Shown in pieces: positions 51,641 through 63,540 of a stretch of 64,000 bases of DNA. The notes below the pieces were generated by a model. It worked only from the letters and a program-made list of their open reading frames with translations, had not been told where the DNA came from and searched no databases. Position 1 is the first letter of the stretch; every line of letters begins with the position of its first letter. The stretch spans positions 1,612,001 to 1,676,000 of the forward strand of contig NZ_CANKZF010000001.1 of the NCBI RefSeq assembly GCF_947488515.1, given 5' to 3'. The DNA is from an uncultured Nocardioides sp. GTDB lineage: Bacteria > Actinomycetota > Actinomycetes > Propionibacteriales > Nocardioidaceae. The translations under genes and the position numbers were made by a program.

Positions 51641-52236
51641 CCGGCGGGCTCGGTGGGATCGGTCGGCTCGGTCGGCTCGTCGGGGTAGGGCTGCACCATC
51701 TGCACGAGGAGATAGGTGCGGCGCTCCGGGTCGCGACCCCGGGTGCGGTCGGCCCACGAGTCGACGAGGTCGTCGATCTCCTCGCGCAGCTGGTGGGCCT
51801 CGGCGTCGGTGAGCTTGAGCGCGTGGTCGGAGGTGCTGAAGACCCCACGACCTTCCTTCCGGCTCATGGCGAAGGACCGGTCGACCACCTGGTGCAGCCA
51901 GGCGAGCTTGTTGGCGCGGAACACCTCGACGGCCGCCCGCCCGCCGGGCTCCTCCGCCAGCTTGCTCAGCTCGACCCTGTAGCCCCCAGCCGCGGCGGCG
52001 CGCCAGACCCGGTCGCGCTTGTCGCGCGCCTCCTCCGGGGCCTCCTCGACGAGGCCGTACTTCGCGAGCTGGCGCAGGTGGAAGCTGGCCTGGTTGGCCG
52101 GGATGCCGAGCTCGCGGGCGATGTCTGCCGCCCGCGCCGGTCCTGAGGCCTGGAGCTCGTCGAGGATGCGGGTGCGGACCGGGTGGGCGATCGCCCGCAG
52201 CACGCGCGGGTCGCTCAGCGGCTGGGGGTCGACCAT
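51637..52236 (-). CDS. ArsR-type winged-helix regulator
   Basis: 199-residue regulator: DPRVLRAIAHPVRTRILDEL, DIARELGIPANQASFHLRQLAKYGLVEE. C-terminal helices and an EPTEPTDPTEP tail of unknown role. Starts ATG 52236 and diverges from an MFS exporter across repeated TTGCGCA motifs. The gene end is coupled to the esterase. Similar architecture to the ArsR/MFS pair at 0.6-1.2 kb but the exporter is divergent here. Confidence 0.88.
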   Translation of the reverse strand: MVDPQPLSDPRVLRAIAHPVRTRILDELQASGPARAADIARELGIPANQASFHLRQLAKYGLVEEAPEEARDKRDRVWRAAAAGGYRVELSKLAEEPGGRAAVEVFRANKLAWLHQVVDRSFAMSRKEGRGVFSTSDHALKLTDAEAHQLREEIDDLVDSWADRTRGRDPERRTYLLVQMVQPYPDEPTEPTDPTEPAG

Positions 52237-52254
52237 GGCGCAACCCTACCCGAA

Positions 52255-52290
52255 TTGCGCACGCACTATTGCGCAACATTACGTGCGCAA
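52255..52290. promoter_or_regulatory. Operator region with TTGCGCA repeats
   Basis: TTGCGCA (52255), TTGCGCAA (52269) and TGCGCAA (52284); the last two form an inverted repeat. Located between the divergent ArsR and MFS genes, so one regulator probably controls both. Confidence 0.6.
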
Positions 52291-52304
52291 CATATGGTGC
52301 AGAC

Positions 52305-53555
52305 ATGCCCGGCTATCGACAGCTCTCGAAGAACCGCGACTTCACCGTGCTCTGGATCGGCGACACGGTCAGCGAGCTCGGCAGCGCGCTGTCGATGTTC
52401 GCCTTCCCCCTCATCGCCTACGCCCTCAGCGGCTCGGCGCTCACCGCCGCCCTCGTCGAGGCCGCCTACCTCGGCGGCCTGTGCGCCACACTGCTGCCGG
52501 CCGGCGTGCTCGCCGACCGGGTGGATCGCAAGCGGATCATGCTCGTCTCCAGCGCCACCGGCTGCGCGACGTACACCTCGCTCGCGGTCGCCGGGGCGAC
52601 CGGCACCCTCACGCTCCCTCACCTCGTCGGGGTCGCGCTGGTCGCGGGCGTGGCGGCCGGCGCGCTCAACCCCGCGCAGCTCTCCGCGATCCGGTCGGTC
52701 GTCGCCACCGACGACCTGCCGACCGCCCTCAGCCAGAACCAGGCCCGCCAGCACGTCGCCTCGCTGCTCGGCGGACCGCTCGGGGGTGCGTTGTACGCCG
52801 TCACGCGGTGGCTGCCGTTCGCCGTCGACGCCATCACCTTCGCGGTCGCGTGCGCGACGGTCAGTCGCGTGCGCACCGACCTGTCGGCACCGCGACGTCG
52901 GCGCGAGCCGCTGCTCCAGCAGCTCGGCGAGGGATTCCGGTTCATCTGGCGGCGCCCCTTCTTCCGCACGCTGACGGCCTGGTCGGCACTCACCAACCTG
53001 GTGACCAACGCGATCTTCTTCGTCGTCCTCCTGCGGATGGTCACCGAGGGCGTGCCCGCCGCGCAGATCGGCCTGGTCTCGATGGCCGCGGGCCTCGGCG
53101 GCATCCTCGGCGCGGCGCTGGCGCCGAGCCTGATCCACCGGATGCCGACCGGCCGCCTGACCGTCCTCATCGGCTGGATGTGCTGCCTGCCCCTCGTGCC
53201 GCTGACGGTGTCGTCGAGCGTGTGGACCGCGTGCGCGAGCACCTTCTTCCTGCTGCTGCTCAACCCGGTCGGCAACGCCGGCATCAGCTCCTACCGGATG
53301 GCCGTCACCCCGGCCCACCTCCAGGGCCGGATCGGCTCGACCAGCCAGTTCGCGTCGATGTCGGTGATGCCCCTGGCGCCGCTGCTCGGCGGCTACCTGC
53401 TCGAGCACCAGGGCGGCACCGCGGCGATCACCGCTCTGGTCGTGGCGAACGCGCTGTTGGCCGTCCTGCTCACCTCGAGCCGGTCGATCCGGTCGGTGCC
53501 GCGCCCCTCGGAGTGGGCGACCCACGAGGAGTCGGAGCCCGTCCTCGCAGCCTGA
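52305..53555 (+). CDS. MFS transporter (enterobactin-exporter-like)
   Basis: 416-residue 12-helix major facilitator exporter. Motif A appears as GVLADRVDRKRIMLV after helix 2. MPGYRQLSKNRDFTVLWIGDTVSELG is the usual beginning of this subfamily (EntS-like, DUF894). I start at the ATG 52305; the longer frame to 52269 lies in the operator. Divergent from the ArsR gene that likely represses it. Substrate unknown. Confidence 0.92.
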   Translation: MPGYRQLSKNRDFTVLWIGDTVSELGSALSMFAFPLIAYALSGSALTAALVEAAYLGGLCATLLPAGVLADRVDRKRIMLVSSATGCATYTSLAVAGATGTLTLPHLVGVALVAGVAAGALNPAQLSAIRSVVATDDLPTALSQNQARQHVASLLGGPLGGALYAVTRWLPFAVDAITFAVACATVSRVRTDLSAPRRRREPLLQQLGEGFRFIWRRPFFRTLTAWSALTNLVTNAIFFVVLLRMVTEGVPAAQIGLVSMAAGLGGILGAALAPSLIHRMPTGRLTVLIGWMCCLPLVPLTVSSSVWTACASTFFLLLLNPVGNAGISSYRMAVTPAHLQGRIGSTSQFASMSVMPLAPLLGGYLLEHQGGTAAITALVVANALLAVLLTSSRSIRSVPRPSEWATHEESEPVLAA

Positions 53556-53563
53556 CCCCGCTG

Positions 53564-53643
53564 AAGTCCCCGGATATCCGGGGACTCTCCCGCTTGTCAC
53601 ACCAGATCTGGGTGGCGAACCGGGAGACTCGGGTGCGCAGTCC
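53564..53643. repeat. 80-bp palindrome-bearing repeat, copy 2
   Basis: Contains the perfect 22-bp palindrome AGTCCCCGGATATCCGGGGACT split by its centre GGATATCC; about 79% identical by eye to 1212-1291. It lies between the convergent MFS and WYL genes. Confidence 0.7.
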
Positions 53644-54591
53644 TCAGCCGACGCGGGAGAAGCGGGCGCCGACCTCGGCGACCCTCTCCGCCAGCTCGGG
53701 CGGCGACTCGACGACGAAGTCCGCGCCGGAGCCGGCCAGCACCATCACCGGCCAGTCGAGGTCGTCGACGTTCATCTCGAGCACGCACCCGGTGCCGTCC
53801 TCGCTGACGGTCCCCCAGCGGCCCACCTGTGCGACGAGGTCCGCGGCCGGCATCGCGAGCCGGACGCGTACGGCGTGGCGCTGGGGCATCCGGCGGATGC
53901 CCTGCTGCACGAACGCGAGGGCGTCGTCAGCCGGCAGCTCGCGCGGGCGGAAGCGCTGGCCGGTGGGCTCGGGGTCGGTGACCCGGTCCAGCCGGAAGCT
54001 GCGCCAGTCCGTCCGGTCGCGGTCCCAGGCCACGAGGTACCACCGGCGGCCGAGGGAGACCAGGCGCAGTGGCTCGACCCGGCGGTGGCTCACCTCGGCC
54101 TCGCGCGCGGCGTAGTCGAAGCGCAGCACCTCGCTGTCGCGGCAGGCCTGTGCCAACGTGGTCAGCACCGTCGCGTCGACGACGGGCGCACCCTCCCACG
54201 GCCCGGGGGCGTCGGTCTGGGACGCGACGGCGTCCATCTGGCGGCGCAGCCGCGGTGGCATCAGGGACAGCACCTTGGACAGCGCCTGCACCGACCGGTC
54301 GTCGGTCCCGGCGACCGCGCCGGCGGCGGCCGTGCGCAGGCCGACGGCGATCGCGACGGCCTCCTCGTCCTCGAGCAGCAGCGGCGGGAGGGAACCGCCG
54401 GCACGCAGCTGGTAGCCGCCGGCGGCGCCGCGCACGGCGTCGACGGCGTAGCCGAGGTCGCGCAGCCGGTCGACGTCGCGACGGAGCGTGCGGGGGCTCA
54501 CCTCGAGCCGGTCCGACAGCTCCGGGCCCGGCCAGTAGCGGTGGGTCTGGAGCAGGGACAGCAGCCGCAACATCCGCTCGCTCGTGCTCAT
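53644..54591 (-). CDS. WYL-domain transcriptional regulator (YafY-like)
   Basis: 315-residue regulator. N-terminal helix-turn-helix (RMLRLLSLLQTHRYWPGPELSDRLEVSPRTLRRDVDRLR), then a central WYL domain whose signature appears as RRWYLVAWDRDRTDWRSFRLDRV, and a C-terminal WCX extension. Start ATG 54591. It diverges from the ABC exporter operon by 62 bp, so it may regulate that operon. Confidence 0.92.
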   Translation of the reverse strand: MSTSERMLRLLSLLQTHRYWPGPELSDRLEVSPRTLRRDVDRLRDLGYAVDAVRGAAGGYQLRAGGSLPPLLLEDEEAVAIAVGLRTAAAGAVAGTDDRSVQALSKVLSLMPPRLRRQMDAVASQTDAPGPWEGAPVVDATVLTTLAQACRDSEVLRFDYAAREAEVSHRRVEPLRLVSLGRRWYLVAWDRDRTDWRSFRLDRVTDPEPTGQRFRPRELPADDALAFVQQGIRRMPQRHAVRVRLAMPAADLVAQVGRWGTVSEDGTGCVLEMNVDDLDWPVMVLAGSGADFVVESPPELAERVAEVGARFSRVG

Positions 54592-54653
54592 GGATCCAGA
54601 ATAGATGCCAATGCGGACAGGAACTGACCGCATGGCTCCCTACCGTCGGGGAC

Positions 54654-55694
54654 ATGACCTACCACCACCACACCGGACCGGCGATCGTGACGCGTGGCCT
54701 GACCCGCCACTTCACCTCGCGCAAGCAGACGGTCGAGGCCGTGCAGGGCCTCGACCTCGAGATCGGGCAGGGCGAGCTGGTCGCCTTCCTCGGACCCAAC
54801 GGAGCGGGGAAGTCGACGACCCTGCGCATGCTGACCACCCTGATCGCCCCCACCTCGGGCTCGGCGAGGGTCGCCGGCCACGACGTCGTCAGCGCCCAGC
54901 GCGACGTACGCCGGGCGATCGGCTTCGTCGGGCAGGGCAACGGTGCCGGGCACCGCCAGCTCGGCCGTGACGAGCTGGTCAGCCAGGGCCGCGCGCACGG
55001 CCTGTCCCGCGCCGACGCGCGGCGTCGCGCCGCCGAGCTGGTCGAGGACCTCGACCTCACCGCGGTCGCCGACCGCAAGGTCTCCTCCCTCTCAGGCGGC
55101 CAGCGCCGCCGGCTCGACATCGCGATGGGGCTGGTCCACCTGCCGCGGGTGCTCTTCCTCGACGAGCCTTCCACCGGCCTCGACCCGCAGAACCGCGCCA
55201 ACCTCCAGGAGCTGATCCGCCGGCTGCACGCCGAGAGCGGCAGCACCGTCGTGCTCACCACGCACTACCTCGAGGAGGCCGACGCCCTCGCCGGTCGCGT
55301 CGTGGTCGTCGACCACGGCCGGGTGATCGCCGACGACACCGCGGCCCGGCTCAAGAGTGGGCTGGGCGACCTGGTCCGGCTCGGCTTCGGCTCCCCCGGC
55401 GACTCCGCCCGGGCCGCCACCCGGCTGGAGCGGGTGCCCGACTCCCGCGTCGGGGTCGACGGCTCCTCGCTCGACCTGCGGGTCATGGACGGCTCCGCGA
55501 TGGTCGGTGAGCTGCTCGCCGACCTGGCCGCGGACGGCGTACCCCCGACGCGGGTGGAGGTCGCGCGACCCACGCTCGACGACGTCTTCCTCGACCTCAC
55601 CGGTCGCAGCCTGCGCGAGACCCAGTCCACCGACACCACCGGATCCACCTCCACCTCCACCGAGACCGAGACCGAGAGCGAGGTCGCAGCATGA
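54654..55694 (+). CDS. DrrA-like ABC exporter ATPase
   Basis: 346-residue ATPase of the daunorubicin-resistance type. Walker A FLGPNGAGKSTTLRML, signature SLSGGQRRRLDIAMGLVH, Walker B VLFLDEPSTGLDPQ, switch LTTHYLEEAD. The C-terminal tail is acidic and Thr-rich. Its stop overlaps the start of the permease (ATGA). Likely exports a drug or lipid. Confidence 0.94.
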   Translation: MTYHHHTGPAIVTRGLTRHFTSRKQTVEAVQGLDLEIGQGELVAFLGPNGAGKSTTLRMLTTLIAPTSGSARVAGHDVVSAQRDVRRAIGFVGQGNGAGHRQLGRDELVSQGRAHGLSRADARRRAAELVEDLDLTAVADRKVSSLSGGQRRRLDIAMGLVHLPRVLFLDEPSTGLDPQNRANLQELIRRLHAESGSTVVLTTHYLEEADALAGRVVVVDHGRVIADDTAARLKSGLGDLVRLGFGSPGDSARAATRLERVPDSRVGVDGSSLDLRVMDGSAMVGELLADLAADGVPPTRVEVARPTLDDVFLDLTGRSLRETQSTDTTGSTSTSTETETESEVAA

Positions 55695-56437
55695 GCACCT
55701 TCGTCGCCGACACCTGGAACGTGATGAACCGCGAGCTCAAGCCCGTGTGGCGCGAGCCGATGGCGGTGGTCTTCGCGATGATCCAGCCGCTGGTCTTCCT
55801 CGGCCTCTTCGCGCCGCTGCTCCCCGAGATGGCCGACGGCTCCGCGCTGCAGTGGTTCGTGCCGGGCATCGTCGCCATGACCGCGCTGATGGGCGCGTCG
55901 TTCACCGGGGCGAACCTGATGGAGGAGATGCAGTCCGGCTCCCACGAGCGGCAGCTCGTCTCGCCGCTGGGGCGTCCGGCGCTGCTGGTCGGCCGCGCGC
56001 TCAAGGAGGTCGTGCCGATGCTGATGCAGGTCGCGATCATCGTCGCGGTCGTCACGCCGTTCGCCTTCGACCTGCACCTGGGCGGGGTGCTCGTGGCCAC
56101 GGTGGTGCTGTCGGTCTTCAGCGTCGGGGTCGGTGCGCTGTCGTTCGCGCTGGCGCTCGCGTCGAAGGGCCAGGACTGGATGTTCTGGACGATCCAGCAG
56201 ACGCTGCTGTTCCCTACCCTCCTCACCGCCGGCGTGCTGCTGCCGGTCGACGGGGCGCCGCGCTGGCTCGAGGTGATCTCGATGCTGAACCCGATGACCT
56301 ACGTCGTCGACGCGACGCGCGCTCTCTTCGCCGGCACCTTCCCGGCCGACGTCGTCCTCCAGGGCGTGATCGGCGCCGGCGTCGTCGCGGCCCTCGGGCT
56401 CGTCGTCGGGGTGCGGGCGATGCGCCGCTCGAACTAG
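55691..56437 (+). CDS. ABC-2 type permease (DrrB-like)
   Basis: 248-residue six-helix ABC-2 permease. MNRELKPVWREPMAVVFAMIQPLVFLGLF at the start, the EMQSGSHERQLVSPLGRPALLVGRAL cytoplasmic segment and MLNPMTYVVDATRALFAG are DrrB landmarks. Coupled to the ATPase by ATGA. A perfect terminator follows. Confidence 0.94.
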   Translation: MSTFVADTWNVMNRELKPVWREPMAVVFAMIQPLVFLGLFAPLLPEMADGSALQWFVPGIVAMTALMGASFTGANLMEEMQSGSHERQLVSPLGRPALLVGRALKEVVPMLMQVAIIVAVVTPFAFDLHLGGVLVATVVLSVFSVGVGALSFALALASKGQDWMFWTIQQTLLFPTLLTAGVLLPVDGAPRWLEVISMLNPMTYVVDATRALFAGTFPADVVLQGVIGAGVVAALGLVVGVRAMRRSN

Positions 56438-56449
56438 AGATCCCCCCGC

Positions 56450-56479
56450 CAGCGATCCCCGGTCAGCCGGGGATCGCTG
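56450..56479 (+). terminator. Terminator after the ABC exporter operon
   Basis: CAGCGATCCCCGG-TCAG-CCGGGGATCGCTG, a perfect 13-bp stem with a 4-nt loop, 13 nt after the permease stop. Also usable by the convergent lipoprotein gene. Confidence 0.85.
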
Positions 56480-56486
56480 ACACGGG

Positions 56487-57038
56487 TCAGGAGAACGTAC
56501 GGGTCCACACGACCGAGCCGTCCGGGTTGCGGTAGGTGTAGGTCACCGTCGGGTCGGCGAAGCCGAGCCTCTCCATCTCCGGAACGACGACCGTGCGGGC
56601 CTGCGTCCGGAGCGTGGGTGCCTGGGTGTCCAGCTGGGGCAGCGCGAGCTCCGGATCGACCGCCGCCCGGAACGTGTAGTCGTACTCGATGCCGTTCGGG
56701 TAGACCGGCACGATGTTCAGCTCGGAGTAGATCTTCTTGAACGAGTCGCCGAACATCTGGCGCAGCGCCTTCTCGGCAGCGGCGACATAGGCGTCGAGCT
56801 CTGCGTTTGTGGCGGTGGATCGGGCGGGAGCCTCGTCCTTCTCCTGCTTCTGCGCGTCCCGCTGCGGCTTCTCCTGCTGCGCGTCCCGCTGCGACTTCTT
56901 CTGCGCCTCTTCCTGCGCCACCTCCTCAGCGGTGATGGTGTCCCTGCCGTCGTCCATCGCCCCGCAGGCCGACAGCGTGGCGACCATCGCGCACGACGCG
57001 ACGACCATCCTCGTCAGTGCGTGACCGTTCGTGACCAT
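56487..57038 (-). CDS. Lipoprotein, possibly DUF4854
   Basis: 183-residue lipoprotein: signal ending LSACGAM, then a lysine/glutamine/glutamate-rich stalk with QRDAQ..KPQRDAQ repeats, then a C-terminal domain (ELDAYVAAAEKALRQM...YPNGIEYDYTF) that resembles DUF4854. ATG 57038 with GGGGAG about 7 nt upstream. Exported, membrane-anchored; function unknown. Confidence 0.8.
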   Translation of the reverse strand: MVTNGHALTRMVVASCAMVATLSACGAMDDGRDTITAEEVAQEEAQKKSQRDAQQEKPQRDAQKQEKDEAPARSTATNAELDAYVAAAEKALRQMFGDSFKKIYSELNIVPVYPNGIEYDYTFRAAVDPELALPQLDTQAPTLRTQARTVVVPEMERLGFADPTVTYTYRNPDGSVVWTRTFS

Positions 57039-57199
57039 GTGCCTACTCCCCCGTGTCGTCGACACAGGGAACCTAACCCCATCGGCCCGCGCGCGTGGCG
57101 GGTTCGGGTCAGCAGGATCGCGGAGCCCCCGAGTCACCAGGTGACCTCACGACTCCACGATCCGTACGGCGCCTCGGATGCCCCGAGGACCGACTGAGG

Positions 57200-59533
<2,334 letters not shown>

Positions 59534-59604
59534 GGCGCCAATCTACCGGCGACGCGGACCAGGTCGGGCGCCGGTCCACCCGGTCGCGACCGCGCGCCCC
59601 GAGG

Positions 59605-60153
59605 TCAGGTCAGCAGCCCGTCGGCGATGACCTCGAGCATCGGACGGACGGTCGCGAGCTCGAGGTCGGAGCTGTCGGCGACGGTGGCGACGCCGCCGAC
59701 GAGGCGCGCGACCTGGAGGGGTGTGACGTCATCGCGGACGGCGCCCTCCGCCCGCAGCTCGTCGAGGACCCGCCCGCTCGCCGCCTGCAGCACCTCGCAC
59801 TTGCTCCTGATGGGCGAGGACTCGTCGCCCATGGCGCCGGTGATCTTGGCCGGGCCGCCCTTGTGCACGCTGATCAGCCGGACGTACTCCTCGAACCAGT
59901 GGAGGAGCAGGTCGCGCGGCGCTCCCTCGTGGGCGAGCGCCTTGTCGGCCGTCTCCTGCACGTGGTCGACCCAGGCCTGCATGACCGCGTCGATGAGGTC
60001 GTCACGGGTCGGGAAGTGCCGGTAGAGCGTGCCCGGTCCCACGCCGGCCTGCTTGGCGATGAGGTCGAGCGACGCGTCGTAGCCCTGCTCGCGGAACACC
60101 AGACGGGCCACCTCGACGATGCGGTCACGGTTGCGCTGGGCGTCGGCACGCAC
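59605..60153 (-). CDS. TetR-family regulator
   Basis: 182-residue TetR repressor: helix-turn-helix NRDRIVEVARLVFREQGYDASLDLIAKQAGVGPGTLYRHFPTRDDLI and a helical ligand domain. Divergent from a DHA2-type exporter across a perfect palindrome, so it represses the exporter and itself. Confidence 0.93.
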   Translation of the reverse strand: MRADAQRNRDRIVEVARLVFREQGYDASLDLIAKQAGVGPGTLYRHFPTRDDLIDAVMQAWVDHVQETADKALAHEGAPRDLLLHWFEEYVRLISVHKGGPAKITGAMGDESSPIRSKCEVLQAASGRVLDELRAEGAVRDDVTPLQVARLVGGVATVADSSDLELATVRPMLEVIADGLLT

Positions 60154-60179
60154 GGAGCTTTCCCTTCAGGTCTTGCTAA

Positions 60180-60196
60180 ACGGAGACAGTCTCCGT
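60180..60196. promoter_or_regulatory. TetR operator
   Basis: Perfect palindrome ACGGAGACAGTCTCCGT centred at 60188, between the divergent TetR and MFS genes. Confidence 0.75.
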
Positions 60197-60274
60197 ATTG
60201 TCGTGGAGGAAGCGGAGTCACCCTCCGGATCTACTGTACCTCGGTTTCACAGAGCCAGAACAGGACTGCACCTC

Positions 60275-61753
60275 ATGTCATCCACCTCCTCCCTCCGCCC
60301 GCAGGGAACCCGGCACGAGCTCCCGACCGAGCTGCCGCCGCAGGCCGGCCGCGCCGCGGCCGGCATCGCGATCGTCCTGGTCGCCCAGCTGATGATCGTG
60401 CTCGACGCCACGGTCGTGAACGTCGCGCTCCCGCGCATCGACGCCGACCTCGCCTTCGGCCCCGCGTCCCTGTCGTGGGTCCTCAACGCCTACACGCTCG
60501 CCTTCGGCGGGCTCCTGCTCCTCGGCGGGCGCCTCGGCGACGTCCTCGGCCGCCGGCGCACGTTCGAGGTCGGGCTCGCCGTCTTCACGGTCGCCTCCGC
60601 GCTCGGCGGACTCGCCCAGACGCCGGGCCAGCTCGTGGCGACCCGCGCGCTCCAAGGCGTCGGCGCAGCCCTGGCCGCACCGAGCGTGCTGGCCCTGCTG
60701 ACCACGAGCGCACCCGACGAGGCGGCTCGCAACCGTGCGCTCGCGCTGTTCGGCGCTGTCTCCTCGGGCGGCGCCTCCATCGGACTCGTCCTGGGCGGCC
60801 TGCTCACCGACGTCGGTTCGTGGCGCTGGACGCTCTTCATCAACGTGCCCCTCGGGGTCGTCGTGCTGCTGCTCGTGGGCCGCTTCGTCGACGAGACCGC
60901 ACGTCGTCCCGGGCGCTTCGACCTCATCGGCGCCACGAGCGCGACGGTCGGCGCCGTGTCCCTCGTGTGGGCCCTCATCGGAGCTCCGGAGCACGGCTGG
61001 GGCTCGGCGCGCACCGTCGCGGGCTTCGCCCTCGGCGCCGCACTGCTCCTGCTGCTCGCCCGCACCGAGGCTCGGCACCCGCACCCGATGGTGCAGCCGC
61101 ACCTGGTCCGCAACCGGCGCCGCGTCGGCGCCCTCGTGGCGATGGCACTGGTCGTCGGCGCGAACCTGTCGATGTTCTTCCTGGTCGTCCAGTACGCGCA
61201 GACCGTGCTCGGCTTCGGACCGCTGATGTCGGGCGTGGCCTTCCTGCCCTTCAGCCTCGGCATCTTCGCGATGTCCCGCGTGACCCCGTCGCTGATCGGC
61301 AGGGTCGGTCCGCGCGCGATGGTGATGACCGGCACGGGCGCGCTCACGCTCGGGTACGCCTGGCTCAGCGCGGCAGGGACGGACGGCACCTACCTCGGCA
61401 CCGTCTTCGGTCCGATGGTGATCGCGGGCCTGGCCACTGGCCTGGTGTTCATGCCGATCACGGTCACCGTCCTCAGCGGCGTCGAGCCCGAGCACGCTGG
61501 CTCGGCGTCCGGTCTCCTGCAGACCACCCAGCAGCTCGGCAGCGCCGTCGGCGTGGCCGTCATCGTCTCGGTGTACGCGGCCGGGGCGGTGCCGGGCCAG
61601 CTCGTGCCCGGGCTGCAGGCGGCCTTCCTCACCTCGGCCGGCTTTGCCGCGGTGGCGCTGGTCGTGACGGCGGCCCTGCTCCGGGCGCCCGCGCCGCAGG
61701 TCGTCGAGCTGGTCGACGACCGTGCGCCGGAGTCCGTCGCCGAGGCGGCCTGA
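60275..61753 (+). CDS. DHA2-family MFS exporter
   Basis: 492-residue 14-helix drug:H+ antiporter. Motif C-like LDATVVNVALPRID, motif A GRLGDVLGRRRTFEVGL, and GGASIGLVLGGLLTDVGSWRWTLFINVPLG are diagnostic of DHA2/EmrB-type exporters. ATG 60275; the frame from 60119 is not coding. Regulated by the adjacent TetR. Substrate unknown. Confidence 0.94.
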   Translation: MSSTSSLRPQGTRHELPTELPPQAGRAAAGIAIVLVAQLMIVLDATVVNVALPRIDADLAFGPASLSWVLNAYTLAFGGLLLLGGRLGDVLGRRRTFEVGLAVFTVASALGGLAQTPGQLVATRALQGVGAALAAPSVLALLTTSAPDEAARNRALALFGAVSSGGASIGLVLGGLLTDVGSWRWTLFINVPLGVVVLLLVGRFVDETARRPGRFDLIGATSATVGAVSLVWALIGAPEHGWGSARTVAGFALGAALLLLLARTEARHPHPMVQPHLVRNRRRVGALVAMALVVGANLSMFFLVVQYAQTVLGFGPLMSGVAFLPFSLGIFAMSRVTPSLIGRVGPRAMVMTGTGALTLGYAWLSAAGTDGTYLGTVFGPMVIAGLATGLVFMPITVTVLSGVEPEHAGSASGLLQTTQQLGSAVGVAVIVSVYAAGAVPGQLVPGLQAAFLTSAGFAAVALVVTAALLRAPAPQVVELVDDRAPESVAEAA

Positions 61754-61788
61754 CCGTCGGACGGAGCCCCGTCAGGTCGGCCGAGCGC

Positions 61789-62997
61789 CTACCGGCGGGG
61801 CGCCTCCACGTGACCGCCCGGGGTCGGCTCGTGGACGACCCGCACGGCCTGACGCCGCTCACCGTCCGCCTGCTCGTCGCCGGCGTCGGTCCCGAGGAGG
61901 TCGGTCTCGTCGACCTCGTCCGCCTCGTCGCGGTCGTCGTCCTCGTGGCGCGAGTCCTTGCCGGCAGCCCTCGCCCGCGCCTCGCGCGCGGCCTCCCGCT
62001 CGGCCTTGCGGGCCGCGCGCTCGGCCCGCTTCTCCTCGAGGGCCGCGCGCTTGGCCTCGCGCACCGCCTCCTTCTCCCGGGCGGCGCGCGCGGCGGCCTC
62101 CTCCGACGCCGTGCGCTCCAGCCGCGGGGTCTGCATCCGGGCCGGACCGCTGCGGCCGCTCGCCATGCCGCGCGACATCGACCCGGCACGCGCGGCCATG
62201 CCGCCGGCCCCCATCCCGCCGACGGGCGGCGTGCCCGCGAGCGGCCGCTTCGCTCCGCCCCCGCGCCGGCCGAGCAGCCCGCCCGCCGCAGCCGCGGACA
62301 GCGACGTCAGTCCTGATGCGGACAGCCCCGTCAGGTCGGGGACGGACACCGAGACCGGGGCCAGCGGCGGCAGCGCGGTGACACCGGCCTGGGCCGCGCC
62401 GGGCACCGAGGTGGACGGCGGCGCGATCGTGCCGACTCCCGACTCCTCGCCCCCGGGCCCGCCGAAACCTCCGAAGCTGCCCCCGGTGAGCGAGAGCAGC
62501 TCGGTGCGCACGGTGACCAGCTCGGCGCGGGCCGCCCGGAGCCGGGCGCTCTCCTGGTCGAGCGCGACCGTCAGTCGCTGGCGGATGTCGTCGGTCTCGG
62601 CCTGGCCACGGGTGACCTTGCCGCGTTCCTCGTCCTCGGACGGCTTGAAGACCAGGTGGCGCGACTCCCCGACCACCTCGTGCGGCACCGCCGCGACGGT
62701 CGTCCAGGCGCGGTCGAGGTCCTTCTGCGACGACGTCATCAGCGTGGCGGACGCGCGGAGGCAGTCGGCGATCCGGTCGGCCAGGGTGGTGAACCGGTCG
62801 AGGTGGGCGAGCACCTGCTTGCGGTGCTGCTCGTAGCTCTCGGCCGACGCCGCGTCCCACCCCTCGGTGGCGCGCCGCGCGGCGTCGACGAGCTCGCCAC
62901 CGCGACGCGACACCAGCGCGCTGACCTCGGTCCACCGCTGGGCGGCGGCCTCGAGCGGCCGGACGTCGGCGCGCAGCTCCCACGGGTTGGCCGGCAC
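61789..62997 (-). CDS. WXG100-like protein with a charged C-terminus (ESX-associated)
   Basis: 402-residue protein. The first ~100 residues are a WXG100-type helical hairpin (RWTEVSALVSRRGGELVDAARRATEGWDAASAESYEQH). A glycine/alanine-rich middle (GGSFGGFGGPGGE) and a long Lys/Arg/Glu/Ala coil (REAKRAALEEKRAERAARKAER) follow, then an acidic tail. GTG at 62997 has AGGAGG about 9 nt upstream. It follows the EspC-like gene by 2 bp. Probable type VII secretion substrate or partner; no EccC-type ATPase in the window. Confidence 0.75.
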   Translation of the reverse strand: MPANPWELRADVRPLEAAAQRWTEVSALVSRRGGELVDAARRATEGWDAASAESYEQHRKQVLAHLDRFTTLADRIADCLRASATLMTSSQKDLDRAWTTVAAVPHEVVGESRHLVFKPSEDEERGKVTRGQAETDDIRQRLTVALDQESARLRAARAELVTVRTELLSLTGGSFGGFGGPGGEESGVGTIAPPSTSVPGAAQAGVTALPPLAPVSVSVPDLTGLSASGLTSLSAAAAGGLLGRRGGGAKRPLAGTPPVGGMGAGGMAARAGSMSRGMASGRSGPARMQTPRLERTASEEAAARAAREKEAVREAKRAALEEKRAERAARKAEREAAREARARAAGKDSRHEDDDRDEADEVDETDLLGTDAGDEQADGERRQAVRVVHEPTPGGHVEAPRR

Positions 62998-62999
62998 GG

Positions 63000-63353
63000 T
63001 CAGCGACCTCCTGGTCCCGGCATGATCCCGAACGGCCCCTCGCCCAGCAGGTGGGTGGCGCGGTCGAGCTCGGCGGCGACCGTGTCGTCGGCGCGCAGGG
63101 CGTCGTGGGCGGCGTCGACGAGCCCGGCGACGCCCAGCTCGAGGGCGCCGGCGAGCGAGGTCAGGACCTCGTCGGCGTCGGCCAGCGCATCGGCGTACGA
63201 CGCCGCCAGGTTGGCGGTGCCGGTCGCGTCGCCGAGCCCCGCGCACGCCTCGGCGAGCTCGTCGACGGCGTCGGCCCAGTCCTGCCGCATCGCGTCGAGG
63301 ACGCGCTCGGACGAGCCCGCCAGCTCGACCAGCCGGGCCGGCTCGACCTGCAT
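63000..63353 (-). CDS. EspC-like/WXG100 small protein
   Basis: 117-residue helical protein (MQVEPARLVELAGSSERVLDAM, ATGTANLAASYADALADADEVLTSL) resembling ESX-type small secreted proteins of the EspC/DUF2580 type. Start uncertain: ATG 63353 or GTG 63380. Two bases before the next gene, so co-transcribed. Confidence 0.7.
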   Translation of the reverse strand: MQVEPARLVELAGSSERVLDAMRQDWADAVDELAEACAGLGDATGTANLAASYADALADADEVLTSLAGALELGVAGLVDAAHDALRADDTVAAELDRATHLLGEGPFGIMPGPGGR

Positions 63354-63540
63354 CAGGGATCGCTTGCCGCTTGCACTCACCTCAGCGGAATACCCCCGAC
63401 GGCGGGAGTCAAACACGGTCCCGGTGGACCTGTGGGCAAACATCCCCACAAGGCCGGTTTCGCAGTGTCGCGTTCGGGGAAGACGATCGAGCACGACCCA
63501 CCCCCACCCCCACCCGCCCTCGCCCGTTCCAGGAGCCGCG